From Pirellulales bacterium (GTDB taxonomy: Bacteria > Planctomycetota > Planctomycetia > Pirellulales > JACPPG01), in contig DASXEJ010000227.1 of the NCBI GenBank assembly GCA_036490175.1, positions 1 to 64,000 of the forward strand: a stretch of DNA of 64,000 nt, given 5' to 3'. Of this stretch, positions 36,962-45,521 are shown one piece after another. Both the position numbers and the translations under genes were made by a program. The notes under the pieces are model-generated. The model saw only the letters and a list, made by a program, of their open reading frames with translations, was not told the DNA's origin and searched no databases. Numbering within the stretch: the stretch's first letter is position 1; every line of letters starts with the position of its first letter.

Positions 36962-37663
36962 ATGCGCACTGTGTACGGCATACAGTTGCTGGCGCTCGCC
37001 TGTAGCGTATGGCTGATTGCCGGCTGCGCATCGGCTCCGAAGTCCAAAGGCTGGAGCGCGTGGAGCTTTTCCAAGAAGCCCAAGGAAGACGAGAAGGGGC
37101 CGAAGATCGTCACTCCGCGCGAAAAGATGGAGCAACTGCGCGAGCTCGGAGCAAACAGTTCCAAGATGTCGCCCCAGTTGAGAGAAACAGTCGCCGGCGA
37201 ACTGACGCAGGGAATTGTCCACGAAAAGGATCCAGTCCTCCGCGCGCAGATCTTGCGAACCCTGGCACACTTCCCTTCGGAAAAGTCGGCTTCGATCCTG
37301 GCGGCAGGGTTGCACGATCATGATCGCGATGTGCGCATCGCGGCCTGTGAATCGCTCGGAAAATATGGCGGCACCAACTCGGTGCAGGAGCTTTCGCAAG
37401 TCATCAAGGACGATGCCGACGTCGACGTGCGCCTGGCGGCGGTGCGTGGCTTGGGCGATGGAGCCAGCCCGGGCGCGGTAGCAGTTTTAGGCGAAGCGCT
37501 CGACGATCAAGACCCTGCCATGCAGCACCGGGCGATTGCCTCGATGAAGAAACTGTCGAACCAGGACTTTGGCACGGATGTCGAAGCCTGGCGTCAGTAT
37601 GCCAAGAGCGGCCAAGGCCCCCCCAAGCCAACTCTGGCCGAGCGCATCCGCAAATGGTTCTAG
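36962..37663 (+). CDS. HEAT-repeat lipoprotein
   Basis: The 233-residue product has a lipoprotein signal (LACSVWLIAGCAS) and a Lys/Ser-rich linker. About four HEAT/PBS-lyase-like repeats follow (PVLRAQILRTLAHFPSEKSA, DRDVRIAACESLGKYGGTNS, DVDVRLAAVRGLGDGASPGA, DPAMQHRAIASMKKLSN). Such repeats form helical scaffolds that bind proteins. A periplasmic adaptor role is inference. The ATG at 36962 starts the lipoprotein signal. Confidence 0.82.
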   Translation: MRTVYGIQLLALACSVWLIAGCASAPKSKGWSAWSFSKKPKEDEKGPKIVTPREKMEQLRELGANSSKMSPQLRETVAGELTQGIVHEKDPVLRAQILRTLAHFPSEKSASILAAGLHDHDRDVRIAACESLGKYGGTNSVQELSQVIKDDADVDVRLAAVRGLGDGASPGAVAVLGEALDDQDPAMQHRAIASMKKLSNQDFGTDVEAWRQYAKSGQGPPKPTLAERIRKWF

Positions 37664-38184
37664 AAAACCAGCGCCTCTTCGTCCGTCGTGGGCAGCGCGA
37701 CGAATTTTCAGACCGCGGCCAGGGCGACGCGACCTGTCCCAGATATTCTTGACTTTTTGTTGGCGAAAAACGTCGTTCGTCGCGGCCACGGACTGCGCGA
37801 AGTTCCCGGACTGGTGAAAGGTTATGGGGTGCCTGACTCTTTTGCCCGGCCGGCCCAACCGGGCAATCACGCACGCTATCAAGGGGTGCCAATAAACTTA
37901 CCGATACAACTGCTGCCACCCCCAACCGGCTCGGCCGGCGGGACGTTCTTATAACACTTGGCAAGTGGCGGACATGTTACTTTGCGATGTCTGTTTGGTT
38001 GCGCCAGCGAACAACCTCTGGGGAAGTTCTGCTAGCTGAGCCGGCACTGTACCGTCCGTGACACAGTTAACTCCGCCGCACGACATGTTGCCTTGGCCTG
38101 CCGTGGCTTTGCCAGCAGGCTGTCTCTTGTTCGGGCGCCTGCGGGATCATTGGTCCCACGGTGAGCGGCGATTTGAGATACATA
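37664..38184. other. Intergenic region with an 8-base inverted repeat
   Basis: About 520 bases between two plus-strand genes. TTGCCCGG (37842-37849) pairs perfectly with CCGGGCAA (37859-37866) around a nine-base loop, just after GGGGTGCCTGACTC, a phrase often seen in REP-type intergenic repeats. No coding frame or RNA gene is supported. Confidence 0.4.
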
Positions 38185-39732
38185 ATGCGACACACCCTGC
38201 TTTTCACCGTCTTTTCCACCGTGACGTGCCTAGGTCTGGCGCTGGCGGCCGAGCCTGCGACCGCCGCAGGCCCTCGCTCGCGCACGGCTGCGAACGAAGA
38301 CACGCGATTCTCGTTGGGAACTACTGACGATGTCGAGCCGCGCGAGGGCTTCGCCGGCGATTACGCCGAGGAATCGCTCGGCCAGCCCGCCGTCGACATC
38401 GCGCGGCGCGCACTGGGCTATGCGAAGGAGCCTGAATTGTCGGACGCCGTCCGGCCGCTCGACCTGGGCAACGAAAGCGACCCGGCTCAGGAGAGCCAGT
38501 TCGACGACGTCGCTCCCGTGATTCAAGAGCGCGTCCTCAGTCCGCGCATGATCAAGCTCCGCGACAAGGCTCGCGCGACGCTGGCCTACTATAATCGGAA
38601 ACACCTCAACACACGCGATCATAACCCGTGGGAGGTGATGCACTCGATCGTCGCCTACGGCGTGCATTCGCAGCTCAACCGCAGCGGACCAGACGGTGCG
38701 CCGGTCAACGCCATATCCTGGCTCTGCTGGAATGGCGACTGTCACGGCACGCGCATCCTCGAAGCCAATGGCAATCGTCTTGCCGCCCGCAAGGGGCCGC
38801 AAGTGCAAGGACATCCCGGACAGTTTCTGGCAATCCTCGCGCAGTCGTGCGTGGCGACAAATTGCCCGATCAAAGTCGGCGATCAGCGCTTTACTTTGGT
38901 CGACCTGATCGAATCGGAAAAGTTGGGTTGCCAGGCAGGCACGGAGCTGACCTTCAAACTGATCTCGCTCACCTACTATTTGGATGTGGACGCCCACTGG
39001 ACCAACTCGGCCGGCCAGGAATGGTCGATCGAGCGCCTGGTCCGTGAGGAAATGTCACAGCCGGTCATCGGCGCCGCGTGCGGAGGCACGCATCGCTTGA
39101 TGGGTCTCGCCTACGCGGTACGCAAACGCGAGGAGTCTGGGCTGCCGATGACAGGCGAGTTCCGCAGGGCCAAGAAATATCTCGACGAATATCATCGTTA
39201 CACCCTCACCAAGTTGCAAAACTCGGATGGCTCTTTCAGCACCGAATGGTTCAAGGCGCCGGGCGCCCGGCCTGACATTGGCCGGCGCATCCAGACCTCG
39301 GGCCACATCCTGGAGTGGCTGTCGTATTCGCTCCCCTTGGACATGCTGGAAGATCCCCGTGTCGTGAAGACCGTCGAATACTTGACGAACGTGTTGCACG
39401 AGGGTGAAGAGCGCGAATGGGAGGTCGGTCCGCTGGGGCACGGCTTGCACAGCTTGGCGATCTACGATTCGCGCGTGTTCAAGCCCCGCAACGAGGTCAG
39501 CGATCGCACAGTCTCGACCGAGGAAACCACGACCAGCGAAGCGGCTGCGCCCATCGTTACAGGGCCGCTCGACGCCCGGACGCCCGCTGAACTGCAAGTT
39601 CCAGATTACGAGCTGCGCGCCACACAGCCGAAGGCTACGGCCAACGCGACGCCGCGGACCACGCGACGCGACCCTAAGGCTGTGCCGCAACCGAAACGTT
39701 CTGCCCGTCGCCCACAAACCGCTCGGCCGTAG
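38185..39732 (+). CDS. Secreted planctomycete-type protein of unknown function
   Basis: The 515-residue protein has a signal peptide (LLFTVFSTVTCLGLALAAEP) and a helical core of about residues 115-430. The core has regularly spaced segments (NPWEVMHSIVAYGVHSQLNR, LTFKLISLTYYLDVDAHWTN, IGRRIQTSGHILEWLSYSLP) that suggest an alpha/alpha toroid like terpene cyclases or heparinase-type proteins. A basic Pro/Thr-rich tail follows. I recognise no catalytic motif. It resembles lineage-specific secreted planctomycete proteins; function is unknown. The ATG at 38185 opens the signal peptide. Confidence 0.75.
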   Translation: MRHTLLFTVFSTVTCLGLALAAEPATAAGPRSRTAANEDTRFSLGTTDDVEPREGFAGDYAEESLGQPAVDIARRALGYAKEPELSDAVRPLDLGNESDPAQESQFDDVAPVIQERVLSPRMIKLRDKARATLAYYNRKHLNTRDHNPWEVMHSIVAYGVHSQLNRSGPDGAPVNAISWLCWNGDCHGTRILEANGNRLAARKGPQVQGHPGQFLAILAQSCVATNCPIKVGDQRFTLVDLIESEKLGCQAGTELTFKLISLTYYLDVDAHWTNSAGQEWSIERLVREEMSQPVIGAACGGTHRLMGLAYAVRKREESGLPMTGEFRRAKKYLDEYHRYTLTKLQNSDGSFSTEWFKAPGARPDIGRRIQTSGHILEWLSYSLPLDMLEDPRVVKTVEYLTNVLHEGEEREWEVGPLGHGLHSLAIYDSRVFKPRNEVSDRTVSTEETTTSEAAAPIVTGPLDARTPAELQVPDYELRATQPKATANATPRTTRRDPKAVPQPKRSARRPQTARP

Positions 39733-40022
39733 TTGTCGCCCCTAGGGCACTACACAATCGCATTTGCCGATCCGTCGTGTGCCGAAGTATGATCGAAGGG
39801 GACCCTGCCGGCGCTTCCGCCGATGCGTGCCTTGTCGCAGGCGCCGTTCCAGCCGCTCGAACTCGCGCTGGCCATTAAGGGTTCGTCATAACGCACCGCG
39901 ATGGCTGGTTAGTGTTGCTCGCGACGGCAAAACCTCGTACATTTCTGGCATCCCGCCGAGCTCATCGGCCATTCGGGGGCTGTGTCCCGTCTGCGTATCT
40001 CCTCGAGGTTTTTGCCTAGCGA

Positions 40023-40955
40023 ATGACCCCTGCACGTAACAGCGAGGAATTCCTGACGATCTTTCAAGCGGCGGTCCGCCTGGCCGAAGCCGTGCGGGTT
40101 GACGCAATCCTGTTGCTCGTCGATCAGCCGATCGATTGGCAGCAGTTGAAAGACAGCAGTCGCGGACAAAAGATCTTGCTCGCCGCTGACTCGGAAAGTG
40201 CTGTGGCTGGATCCGCACAGATCGGCCTGCCGGCGGTGATTCTACCTGACTCGTTTGACACCGCCGTACACGAGAAGCTGTCGCAGGCGCTACTGAATGC
40301 CGTGGCCGACGAGCTGTTGGCCAGCGGCGCACGCGTGGTCGCCTTATATGGGGGATTCGAGCCCCATTCGATCGATTCCATCAGCTTGATCGACCTGGGC
40401 GAGCACCTGGGCCGGCTCACCGTTCGGGATCTGCGGCAACTCGAAACCCGCGTGCCGCTGGATACGCTGCAAACAGTGTTGAACCTGGCGCTCGAGATCG
40501 GCCGCGAAGGGCGCGAAGGCAAGCCGGTGGGGACGCTGTTCGTGGTCGGAGATGCCCACAAAGTACGCAGAATGAGCCGCTCGGCCAGCTTTGATCCCGT
40601 CAAAGGATACAGCCGACGCGAGCGCAATCTAAAGAGCGCGAAAGTCCGCGAGGGCATCAAAGAGATTGCCCAAATGGACGGCGCGATTCTGGTCGCGCCA
40701 GACGGCACCGTCGAGGCCGCGGCCCAGTATCTCGACGCCTCGGCGGCCGACGTCACGCTCTCGAAGGGGCTGGGCGCGCGCCACTGGGCCGCTGCCGCTA
40801 TAAGTCGTGCTACAAAGGCCGTGGCCGTCGCCGTCAGCGAGTCGAACGGCACGGTGCGCGTCTTCCAGGATGGCGAAGTCGTGCTGCGCATCGAGCCATT
40901 CCGCCGGCCCATGAAATGGAAGGACCTCGAATACGAGGGGGGCGCCGACCACTAG
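40023..40955 (+). CDS. Diadenylate cyclase-like protein (CdaZ/DacZ type)
   Basis: The 310-residue protein has an N-terminal pyruvate-kinase-C-like domain (about residues 20-145, with IGLPAVILPD and SGARVVALYGGFEP) and a C-terminal DisA_N/DAC domain (about 150-295). The DGA motif is present (Asp219-Gly-Ala in MDGAILVAPDGTVEAAAQYL). The second motif reads GARHWAAAAIS where family enzymes usually have G-T/A-R-H-R (Trp255 replaces Arg). The family makes cyclic di-AMP from two ATP. The combination resembles archaeal-type CdaZ. It is probably active but the substitution leaves doubt. It is soluble, with no membrane segment. Confidence 0.83.
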   Translation: MTPARNSEEFLTIFQAAVRLAEAVRVDAILLLVDQPIDWQQLKDSSRGQKILLAADSESAVAGSAQIGLPAVILPDSFDTAVHEKLSQALLNAVADELLASGARVVALYGGFEPHSIDSISLIDLGEHLGRLTVRDLRQLETRVPLDTLQTVLNLALEIGREGREGKPVGTLFVVGDAHKVRRMSRSASFDPVKGYSRRERNLKSAKVREGIKEIAQMDGAILVAPDGTVEAAAQYLDASAADVTLSKGLGARHWAAAAISRATKAVAVAVSESNGTVRVFQDGEVVLRIEPFRRPMKWKDLEYEGGADH

Positions 40956-41103
40956 GGTCGGCGGCCAATTGTCGTACCTGCGAAGGCATCAGCAGGTGCT
41001 GTCCCCACGCCATCCCGGCCTGTTTCTGGCCGGAGCCTTCGGCCCGTTTGTTCCAGGGTCACCGAGTCGTTTTGCTCCAGAATCCGATTCTTAGTACGTG
41101 TCA

Positions 41104-41155
41104 TTTTTGATTGATCAAAAATATTACTTGCATAAAACAAAATCACGTATATTAT
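41104..41155 (+). promoter_or_regulatory. Candidate promoter and palindromic operator of the prepilin operon
   Basis: An AT-rich patch before the DUF1559 gene contains the perfect inverted repeat TTTTTGATTGATCAAAAA at 41104-41121 (eight-base arms, two-base centre). It is followed by TTGCAT (41128-41133) and TATTAT (41150-41155) with a 16-base spacer, a good sigma70-like promoter. The palindrome would centre near -50. Half-sites resemble FNR/CRP-type TTGAT but the spacing is two, not four. Confidence 0.6.
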
Positions 41156-41208
41156 GTGACCAAATCCGCAATCCTTCTCATTCCGTTGCTCTGGAAAGGC
41201 CAAGTCCG

Positions 41209-42231
41209 GTGAGTTACGCACCGTCAAGCACCAGTCGTCGCAGCCAATCTCCGCAGGCGTTCACCTTGGTCGAACTGTTGGTCGTCATAGCCATCATTGG
41301 GCTGTTGGTCGGACTGCTTCTGCCCGCGGTACAGGCGGCCCGCGAGGCGGCTCGTCGCAGCCAATGCCAGAACAACCTCAAGCAAATCGGCCTGGCGCTA
41401 CAGTGCTTCGAGGGGAGCCGTGGATTCTTCCCGCCCGGCTATATCAGTCAGCCCACAAGCTTGTTGATGGGGCCGGTGGATCCGGGCTTCGACGACGCTG
41501 GTCCTGGCTGGGGCTGGTTGGCGCTGGCGCTACCGTACATCGAGCAAGGGAGCCTGTACGGTTCACTGAACCTGAACCTGAAATGCTGGGACCCCGCGAA
41601 CACGACGATGGTCCAAACGCCGATTCCGATTTTTCGCTGCCCATCGGACTACATGGGGGAAAATCCGGGATCAGAACAAACGGTGAATGTCTCGGATGTC
41701 GCAAACAACACGCTGGCAACGTTCGCGCGAGCGAACTACGTCTCGAGTGTGGGGAGCAGCACGCTGTGGTGCAGTTGGCCCATCTCGATCCAGCCGAACG
41801 GAGCCCTCTATCGCAACAGCACGACGCGCATTGCCGACGTGACTGATGGACTAAGCCAAACCGTATTCGCGGCAGAGCGATCGTCGAACATCAGCGACTC
41901 GGTCTGGGCCGGCATCGTTCCCAACTCGGTTCACTGGTCGTATCCGCCCTATGCAGGCATTGGGACCGGAGGGTTGAACACGCCCTACGACGGTCCCGGT
42001 GCGTTCGTCGGCGCGCATGGCGGTCCGTGTCCGTATGAGGATCCTGTGGTGATTCATCCGCCGAACAGTCCACTGGGACACAGCGACCAGTTTCAATCGA
42101 CGCATCCGGGCGGATCGAACATCCTGCTGGGGGACGGCTCGGTGCATTTCTATAGCGATGGGCATGCACTTTCGACCTGGGTAGCTCTCGTCAGCCGCAA
42201 CGGCGGAGAGGTGATCGGTGAGGCATTTTAG
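41209..42231 (+). CDS. DUF1559 prepilin-like protein
   Basis: The 340-residue protein has a type IV prepilin/pseudopilin leader ending QAFTLVELLVVIAIIGLLVG, with the prepilin peptidase cut expected before Phe. The family signature LLPAVQAAREAARRSQCQNN and the C-terminal H-x-G-G-S-N-x-L-x-x-DGSV motif (HPGGSNILLGDGSV) follow. DUF1559 proteins are expanded in planctomycetes and are probably pilus- or secretion-system-like surface components. GTG at 41209 is preferred because AAAGG precedes it and the leader then has normal length. Its 3' end overlaps the peroxiredoxin gene by 14 bases. Confidence 0.93.
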   Translation: MSYAPSSTSRRSQSPQAFTLVELLVVIAIIGLLVGLLLPAVQAAREAARRSQCQNNLKQIGLALQCFEGSRGFFPPGYISQPTSLLMGPVDPGFDDAGPGWGWLALALPYIEQGSLYGSLNLNLKCWDPANTTMVQTPIPIFRCPSDYMGENPGSEQTVNVSDVANNTLATFARANYVSSVGSSTLWCSWPISIQPNGALYRNSTTRIADVTDGLSQTVFAAERSSNISDSVWAGIVPNSVHWSYPPYAGIGTGGLNTPYDGPGAFVGAHGGPCPYEDPVVIHPPNSPLGHSDQFQSTHPGGSNILLGDGSVHFYSDGHALSTWVALVSRNGGEVIGEAF

Positions 42232-43042
42232 TCTGTCGCGATGCGTCCGCTCTCGCGCGTTGCTCTGCCTGCTGGGAAGCCTGTCTGTCGTCGGTCTAGG
42301 CTTGTACGGTTGGGTCGATGCTTGGCCAAGATCCCGGGCAAGCGTCCAGCCAGCCCAGGCCGCGGTGCCGCGCAGCGCCGGCGTACACGCGAATGGAAAA
42401 GTTCATTTCGACATTTTATCGAAGTTGCTGGCCGAAGATCGGCGCAGCACAGCGCCGGATGCATGGCTGCGCGAATTGGCAGCATTGCCCGCTTCGTTTC
42501 GCGTTGTCACGCAAGGTCACGAACTGATCGACCATACCGCCCCCGATTTCACCCTTTATGATCATCACCATCATCACTGGAAACTGTCCGAGCAGGTCGC
42601 TCAGGGGTCCGTCGTGGTGGTGTTTTACCTCGGTTATTACTGCAACGCGTGCGTACACCATCTGTTCGAATTGAATGCCGACGTTGATCGATTCCGATCG
42701 TTGGGTGCCGAGGTGGTGGCGATCAGCGGCGACGAGCGGGAGGCAAACCAGAAGCAGTTCGAGCGCTATGGAGCCTTCAACTTTTCGGTGCTGACCGATC
42801 CGGCCCATCGCGTGGCCCAATCCTTTGGAGTTTTCGTTCCCGCCACAAACGCCGCGCCCGAGCTCGTGCTCCACGGCACGTTCCTTATTGATCGGCAGGG
42901 GCGGGTGCGCTGGGTCCATTATGGCGACACGCCGTTTCGCAGCAGCCAAGCGTTGCTGTACGAGTTGGCTCGCATTGAGGAAAAACTGCCGCAGCCGACG
43001 AGCGCGCTCGTGGTTGTCGACGAAGACGCGTGTCGACCATGA
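42218..43042 (+). CDS. Membrane-anchored AhpC/TSA-like peroxiredoxin with a His5 run
   Basis: The 274-residue protein has an N-terminal membrane anchor or signal (LLCLLGSLSVVGLGLYGWV) and a thioredoxin-fold peroxiredoxin domain from about 105. The active site is VVFYLGYYCNACVHHLFEL, with Cys142 the likely peroxidatic residue and Cys145 a possible partner. The loop just before it reads TLYDHHHHHWKL, a run of five histidines (116-120) where relatives have a Gly/Lys-containing turn. A metal-binding or pH-sensing role is speculative. The GTG start overlaps the prepilin stop and has GGAGAGG upstream; the downstream gene overlaps by ATGA. Confidence 0.85.
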   Translation: MRHFSLSRCVRSRALLCLLGSLSVVGLGLYGWVDAWPRSRASVQPAQAAVPRSAGVHANGKVHFDILSKLLAEDRRSTAPDAWLRELAALPASFRVVTQGHELIDHTAPDFTLYDHHHHHWKLSEQVAQGSVVVVFYLGYYCNACVHHLFELNADVDRFRSLGAEVVAISGDEREANQKQFERYGAFNFSVLTDPAHRVAQSFGVFVPATNAAPELVLHGTFLIDRQGRVRWVHYGDTPFRSSQALLYELARIEEKLPQPTSALVVVDEDACRP

Positions 43043-43359
43043 AGACGGCACAGATTCTTTCCATACTGATCACGCTGGTTTTGGTCGCTTCGGGATGCCG
43101 TCGCCCGACGCAAGAAGACCGCGACAATCGCAGATTGCTGGATGCGATCCTTACCACGATCACGATCAAGAATGCGCGATTGCTCGATGACAACGAGCAG
43201 TGGGCCCAGTCGCGCCACGACGCCGGCCAACTCACAGACGGCGAATTCGACAGCATGACTGCCATCATCGCCAAAGCACGCCGCGGTGATTGGTCACGAG
43301 CCGAGGCTGATGGGTACGCCTTCCGCAAGAAACGCCCATTCGTTCGAGAAGGGCAGTAG
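43039..43359 (+). CDS. Small lipoprotein of unknown function, third gene of the prepilin operon
   Basis: The 106-residue product has a lipoprotein signal (ILITLVLVASGCRR) and a charged helical mature part with no recognised domain (RDNRRLLDAILTTITIKNAR; DGEFDSMTAIIAKARRGDWS). The ATG overlaps the peroxiredoxin stop codon (ATGA at 43039-43042), so the two are almost certainly translated together. A role as a membrane-attached partner of the peroxiredoxin is inference. Confidence 0.75.
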   Translation: MKTAQILSILITLVLVASGCRRPTQEDRDNRRLLDAILTTITIKNARLLDDNEQWAQSRHDAGQLTDGEFDSMTAIIAKARRGDWSRAEADGYAFRKKRPFVREGQ

Positions 43360-43395
43360 CAGCTCAGGCCGTCGTTGGCCGATGCGCGAGTCCAT

Positions 43396-44073
43396 CTAGC
43401 TTGGCCGATCGATCAGCAGCGCCACCTCGAACCGCGCGTAGGGAACCTCGCTGCGAACGATCGGCGCCGGTCGAATGCGCATCTCGCTCGTTACCTTGCC
43501 CCACGATTTCACCTGGTAGACGAACAAATTAGGTTCCGGCGCGATCGCGCGTTTAAAGCTGAAACGCGACTCGAGAAGTGCCACGAGCTTGCGAGCGTCT
43601 CCGGTTGTGCCAAAGAAAGTGATCCGTTCGACCTGTTGCTTCTTGTTGAAATAATAAGTCAGCGAGCCGGCAATATCGGCGTCGGTCGTCCCGCTCACCA
43701 GGGGGACGCGATAACCTTGCACGTCTAACTCTGCCAGGCTGGCCGATACCCGGGGCCAGGTCGCCATGATCCAATTCGTGGTGATTTCGAAGCGCAGCAC
43801 TTCTTCCAGCGGATGCACGACCTGTTGCTTCTGGGCGCTAGAAACCTTGACGGCGCCCCCCTCATGCGGCGCGCCGGCCGAGTTGAAATCGGCAACATGG
43901 GCTGGCGCTGCTTTTGTTTCCGTCGTTGCCACCTGAGCAGTTGTTGCGTCGGCGGTGGCAGCGGGCCAAAACCGTGCGCTTAGCCCCTTAATCCCCCCCA
44001 ACGTCGACATCACGTAGGGAAGTGCGGCGGTGGCGACCACGATCAGACCGAACAGCTTGTTCTTAGCAAACAT
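43396..44073 (-). CDS. Membrane-anchored protein of unknown function
   Basis: The 225-residue protein has one N-terminal membrane segment (LFGLIVVATAALPYVMSTLG) and an Ala/Thr-rich linker. A soluble domain of about 150 residues follows (VLRFEITTNWIMATWPRVSA, ADIAGSLTYYFNKKQQVERI, ARKLVALLESRFSFKRAIAP). The domain is protein-like and compact, probably periplasmic. I recall similar sequences only as uncharacterised planctomycete proteins. GAGG seven bases before the ATG supports this start. It converges with the small lipoprotein gene, 36 bases between stops. Confidence 0.75.
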   Translation of the reverse strand: MFAKNKLFGLIVVATAALPYVMSTLGGIKGLSARFWPAATADATTAQVATTETKAAPAHVADFNSAGAPHEGGAVKVSSAQKQQVVHPLEEVLRFEITTNWIMATWPRVSASLAELDVQGYRVPLVSGTTDADIAGSLTYYFNKKQQVERITFFGTTGDARKLVALLESRFSFKRAIAPEPNLFVYQVKSWGKVTSEMRIRPAPIVRSEVPYARFEVALLIDRPS

Positions 44074-44293
44074 AGGCGCCTCGTTTGCGCGGCCCAAAAC
44101 CCCTGACGGCCCATCTGGCGCGATTGTTCCGGACTGCAACCGGCAGGCGAGGGAATCGCACCACGACTCATCGATTTCTATCGGTTGCGCAGTGAGGCAA
44201 CTCGCATTAAGCGCAGGCGCACGGCACCACTACGCCAGATGGCGCAACTGGAAACTCCCCTTCGTCCCGGGCGCAGAATCGGCCGCCGCAGAG

Positions 44294-45400
44294 CTACGTT
44301 TTGGGGATCGCCACCCGTTCGCCCCCTTTCATGGCCGACTGGTGGGCGCAGATGCCGGTCATGGTCCAATTGGCGCTCGCGCCGGCGTCGGGGCGCGGCG
44401 GCCGATCTTCCACGATGGCGCTAATGAACTCGTGGGCCAGGTGCGGGTGCGAGCCACCATGACCACTGCCTTGAATGAAAGAAAGATGCTGCGCATCGTC
44501 GGCGTCGTACACTCCCTTGGTTGTGTAGCGGCGAATCCCCTCGGGAAGCAAGTGGGCAAAGTCGGGCACGGTAACCCGCTCGGGCTTTTCGCCCTGATGC
44601 AGCACGCACGGTTCGTGCTCGATGCGCGTCCATTCAAACGTAGCCTTGTCGCCGTAGACGTCGAAGCTCTCGATGTACTGCCGCGCCGTCTCGAACAGGC
44701 TGCGCGTGACCTCGCAGGCCAGATTCGAGTCCGCCATCTTGATCGTGGCCGTCTCGACAGCGAACGGAGAGCCATACTTGGCCGTCAGCGCCTCGCTAAT
44801 CTGGCCCGACCCGTGGCAGACCACGCTCTCGGCCCGTTTGTTCGGCAGGTGCAGGCAAGGGCTGACGCAGTGCGTGGCGTAGTGCATCGGGGGCAATCCC
44901 TCCCAGTAGCCAGGCCAGCCAGCCATCTCCTGCTGATGCGCACCGCGCAAAAACTGAAGGCGTCCCAACTTCCCGGTTTCGTAAAGCTGCTTCACGAATA
45001 GGAATTCGCGACTGTAGACCACGGTTTCCATCATCATGTAGTGCTTGCCGCTTGCCTTCTGGGCCGCGACGATGGCCAGGCATTCCTCCACGGTCGTTCC
45101 CATTGGCACGGTGCTTGCCACGTGCTTGCCGGCCCGCAGGCCTGCCAGGCTCTGCGGCGCATGATCGGGGATCGGCGTGTTGATGTGCACGGCGTCCACA
45201 TTCGGATCGGCCAGCACGTCCTCGTACTTTTGGTAGCGAGTTTTAACGCCAAAATGGTCGCCAATCTGGTCCAACTTCTCTTTGCTGCGCTGGCAGATGG
45301 CATACATCTCGGCTTGCGGATGATTTTGGTAAATGGGAATGAACTCGGCGCCAAAACCCAAACCAATGATTGCGACGCGCACCTTTCGAGGGCTTGCCAT
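44294..45400 (-). CDS. Gfo/Idh/MocA-family oxidoreductase
   Basis: The 368-residue protein has the NAD(P)-binding start VRVAIIGLGFGAEFIPIY, then YAICQRSKEKLDQIGDHFGV and NVDAVHINTPIPDHAPQSLAGLRAGKHVASTVPMGTT, in which the usual EKP is replaced by TVP. The C-terminal alpha/beta domain is present (SNLACEVTRSLFETARQYIE). Such enzymes oxidise or reduce sugars and inositols; planctomycetes have many. The EKP lysine is a catalytic residue in many members, so chemistry may differ here. There is no Tat signal. GGA upstream of the ATG at 45400 fits. Confidence 0.9.
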   Translation of the reverse strand: MASPRKVRVAIIGLGFGAEFIPIYQNHPQAEMYAICQRSKEKLDQIGDHFGVKTRYQKYEDVLADPNVDAVHINTPIPDHAPQSLAGLRAGKHVASTVPMGTTVEECLAIVAAQKASGKHYMMMETVVYSREFLFVKQLYETGKLGRLQFLRGAHQQEMAGWPGYWEGLPPMHYATHCVSPCLHLPNKRAESVVCHGSGQISEALTAKYGSPFAVETATIKMADSNLACEVTRSLFETARQYIESFDVYGDKATFEWTRIEHEPCVLHQGEKPERVTVPDFAHLLPEGIRRYTTKGVYDADDAQHLSFIQGSGHGGSHPHLAHEFISAIVEDRPPRPDAGASANWTMTGICAHQSAMKGGERVAIPKT

Positions 45401-45521
45401 AAGGGATCCTATTCCGCAGTGATGTCCGGGGAGCAATGATTGCGGTCGCAGCAGGGCGATACCGCAGTGACCAGCAAGAGGTGATTACCAGAGAAAACGT
45501 GGCCAGATTACAATACGCCGT

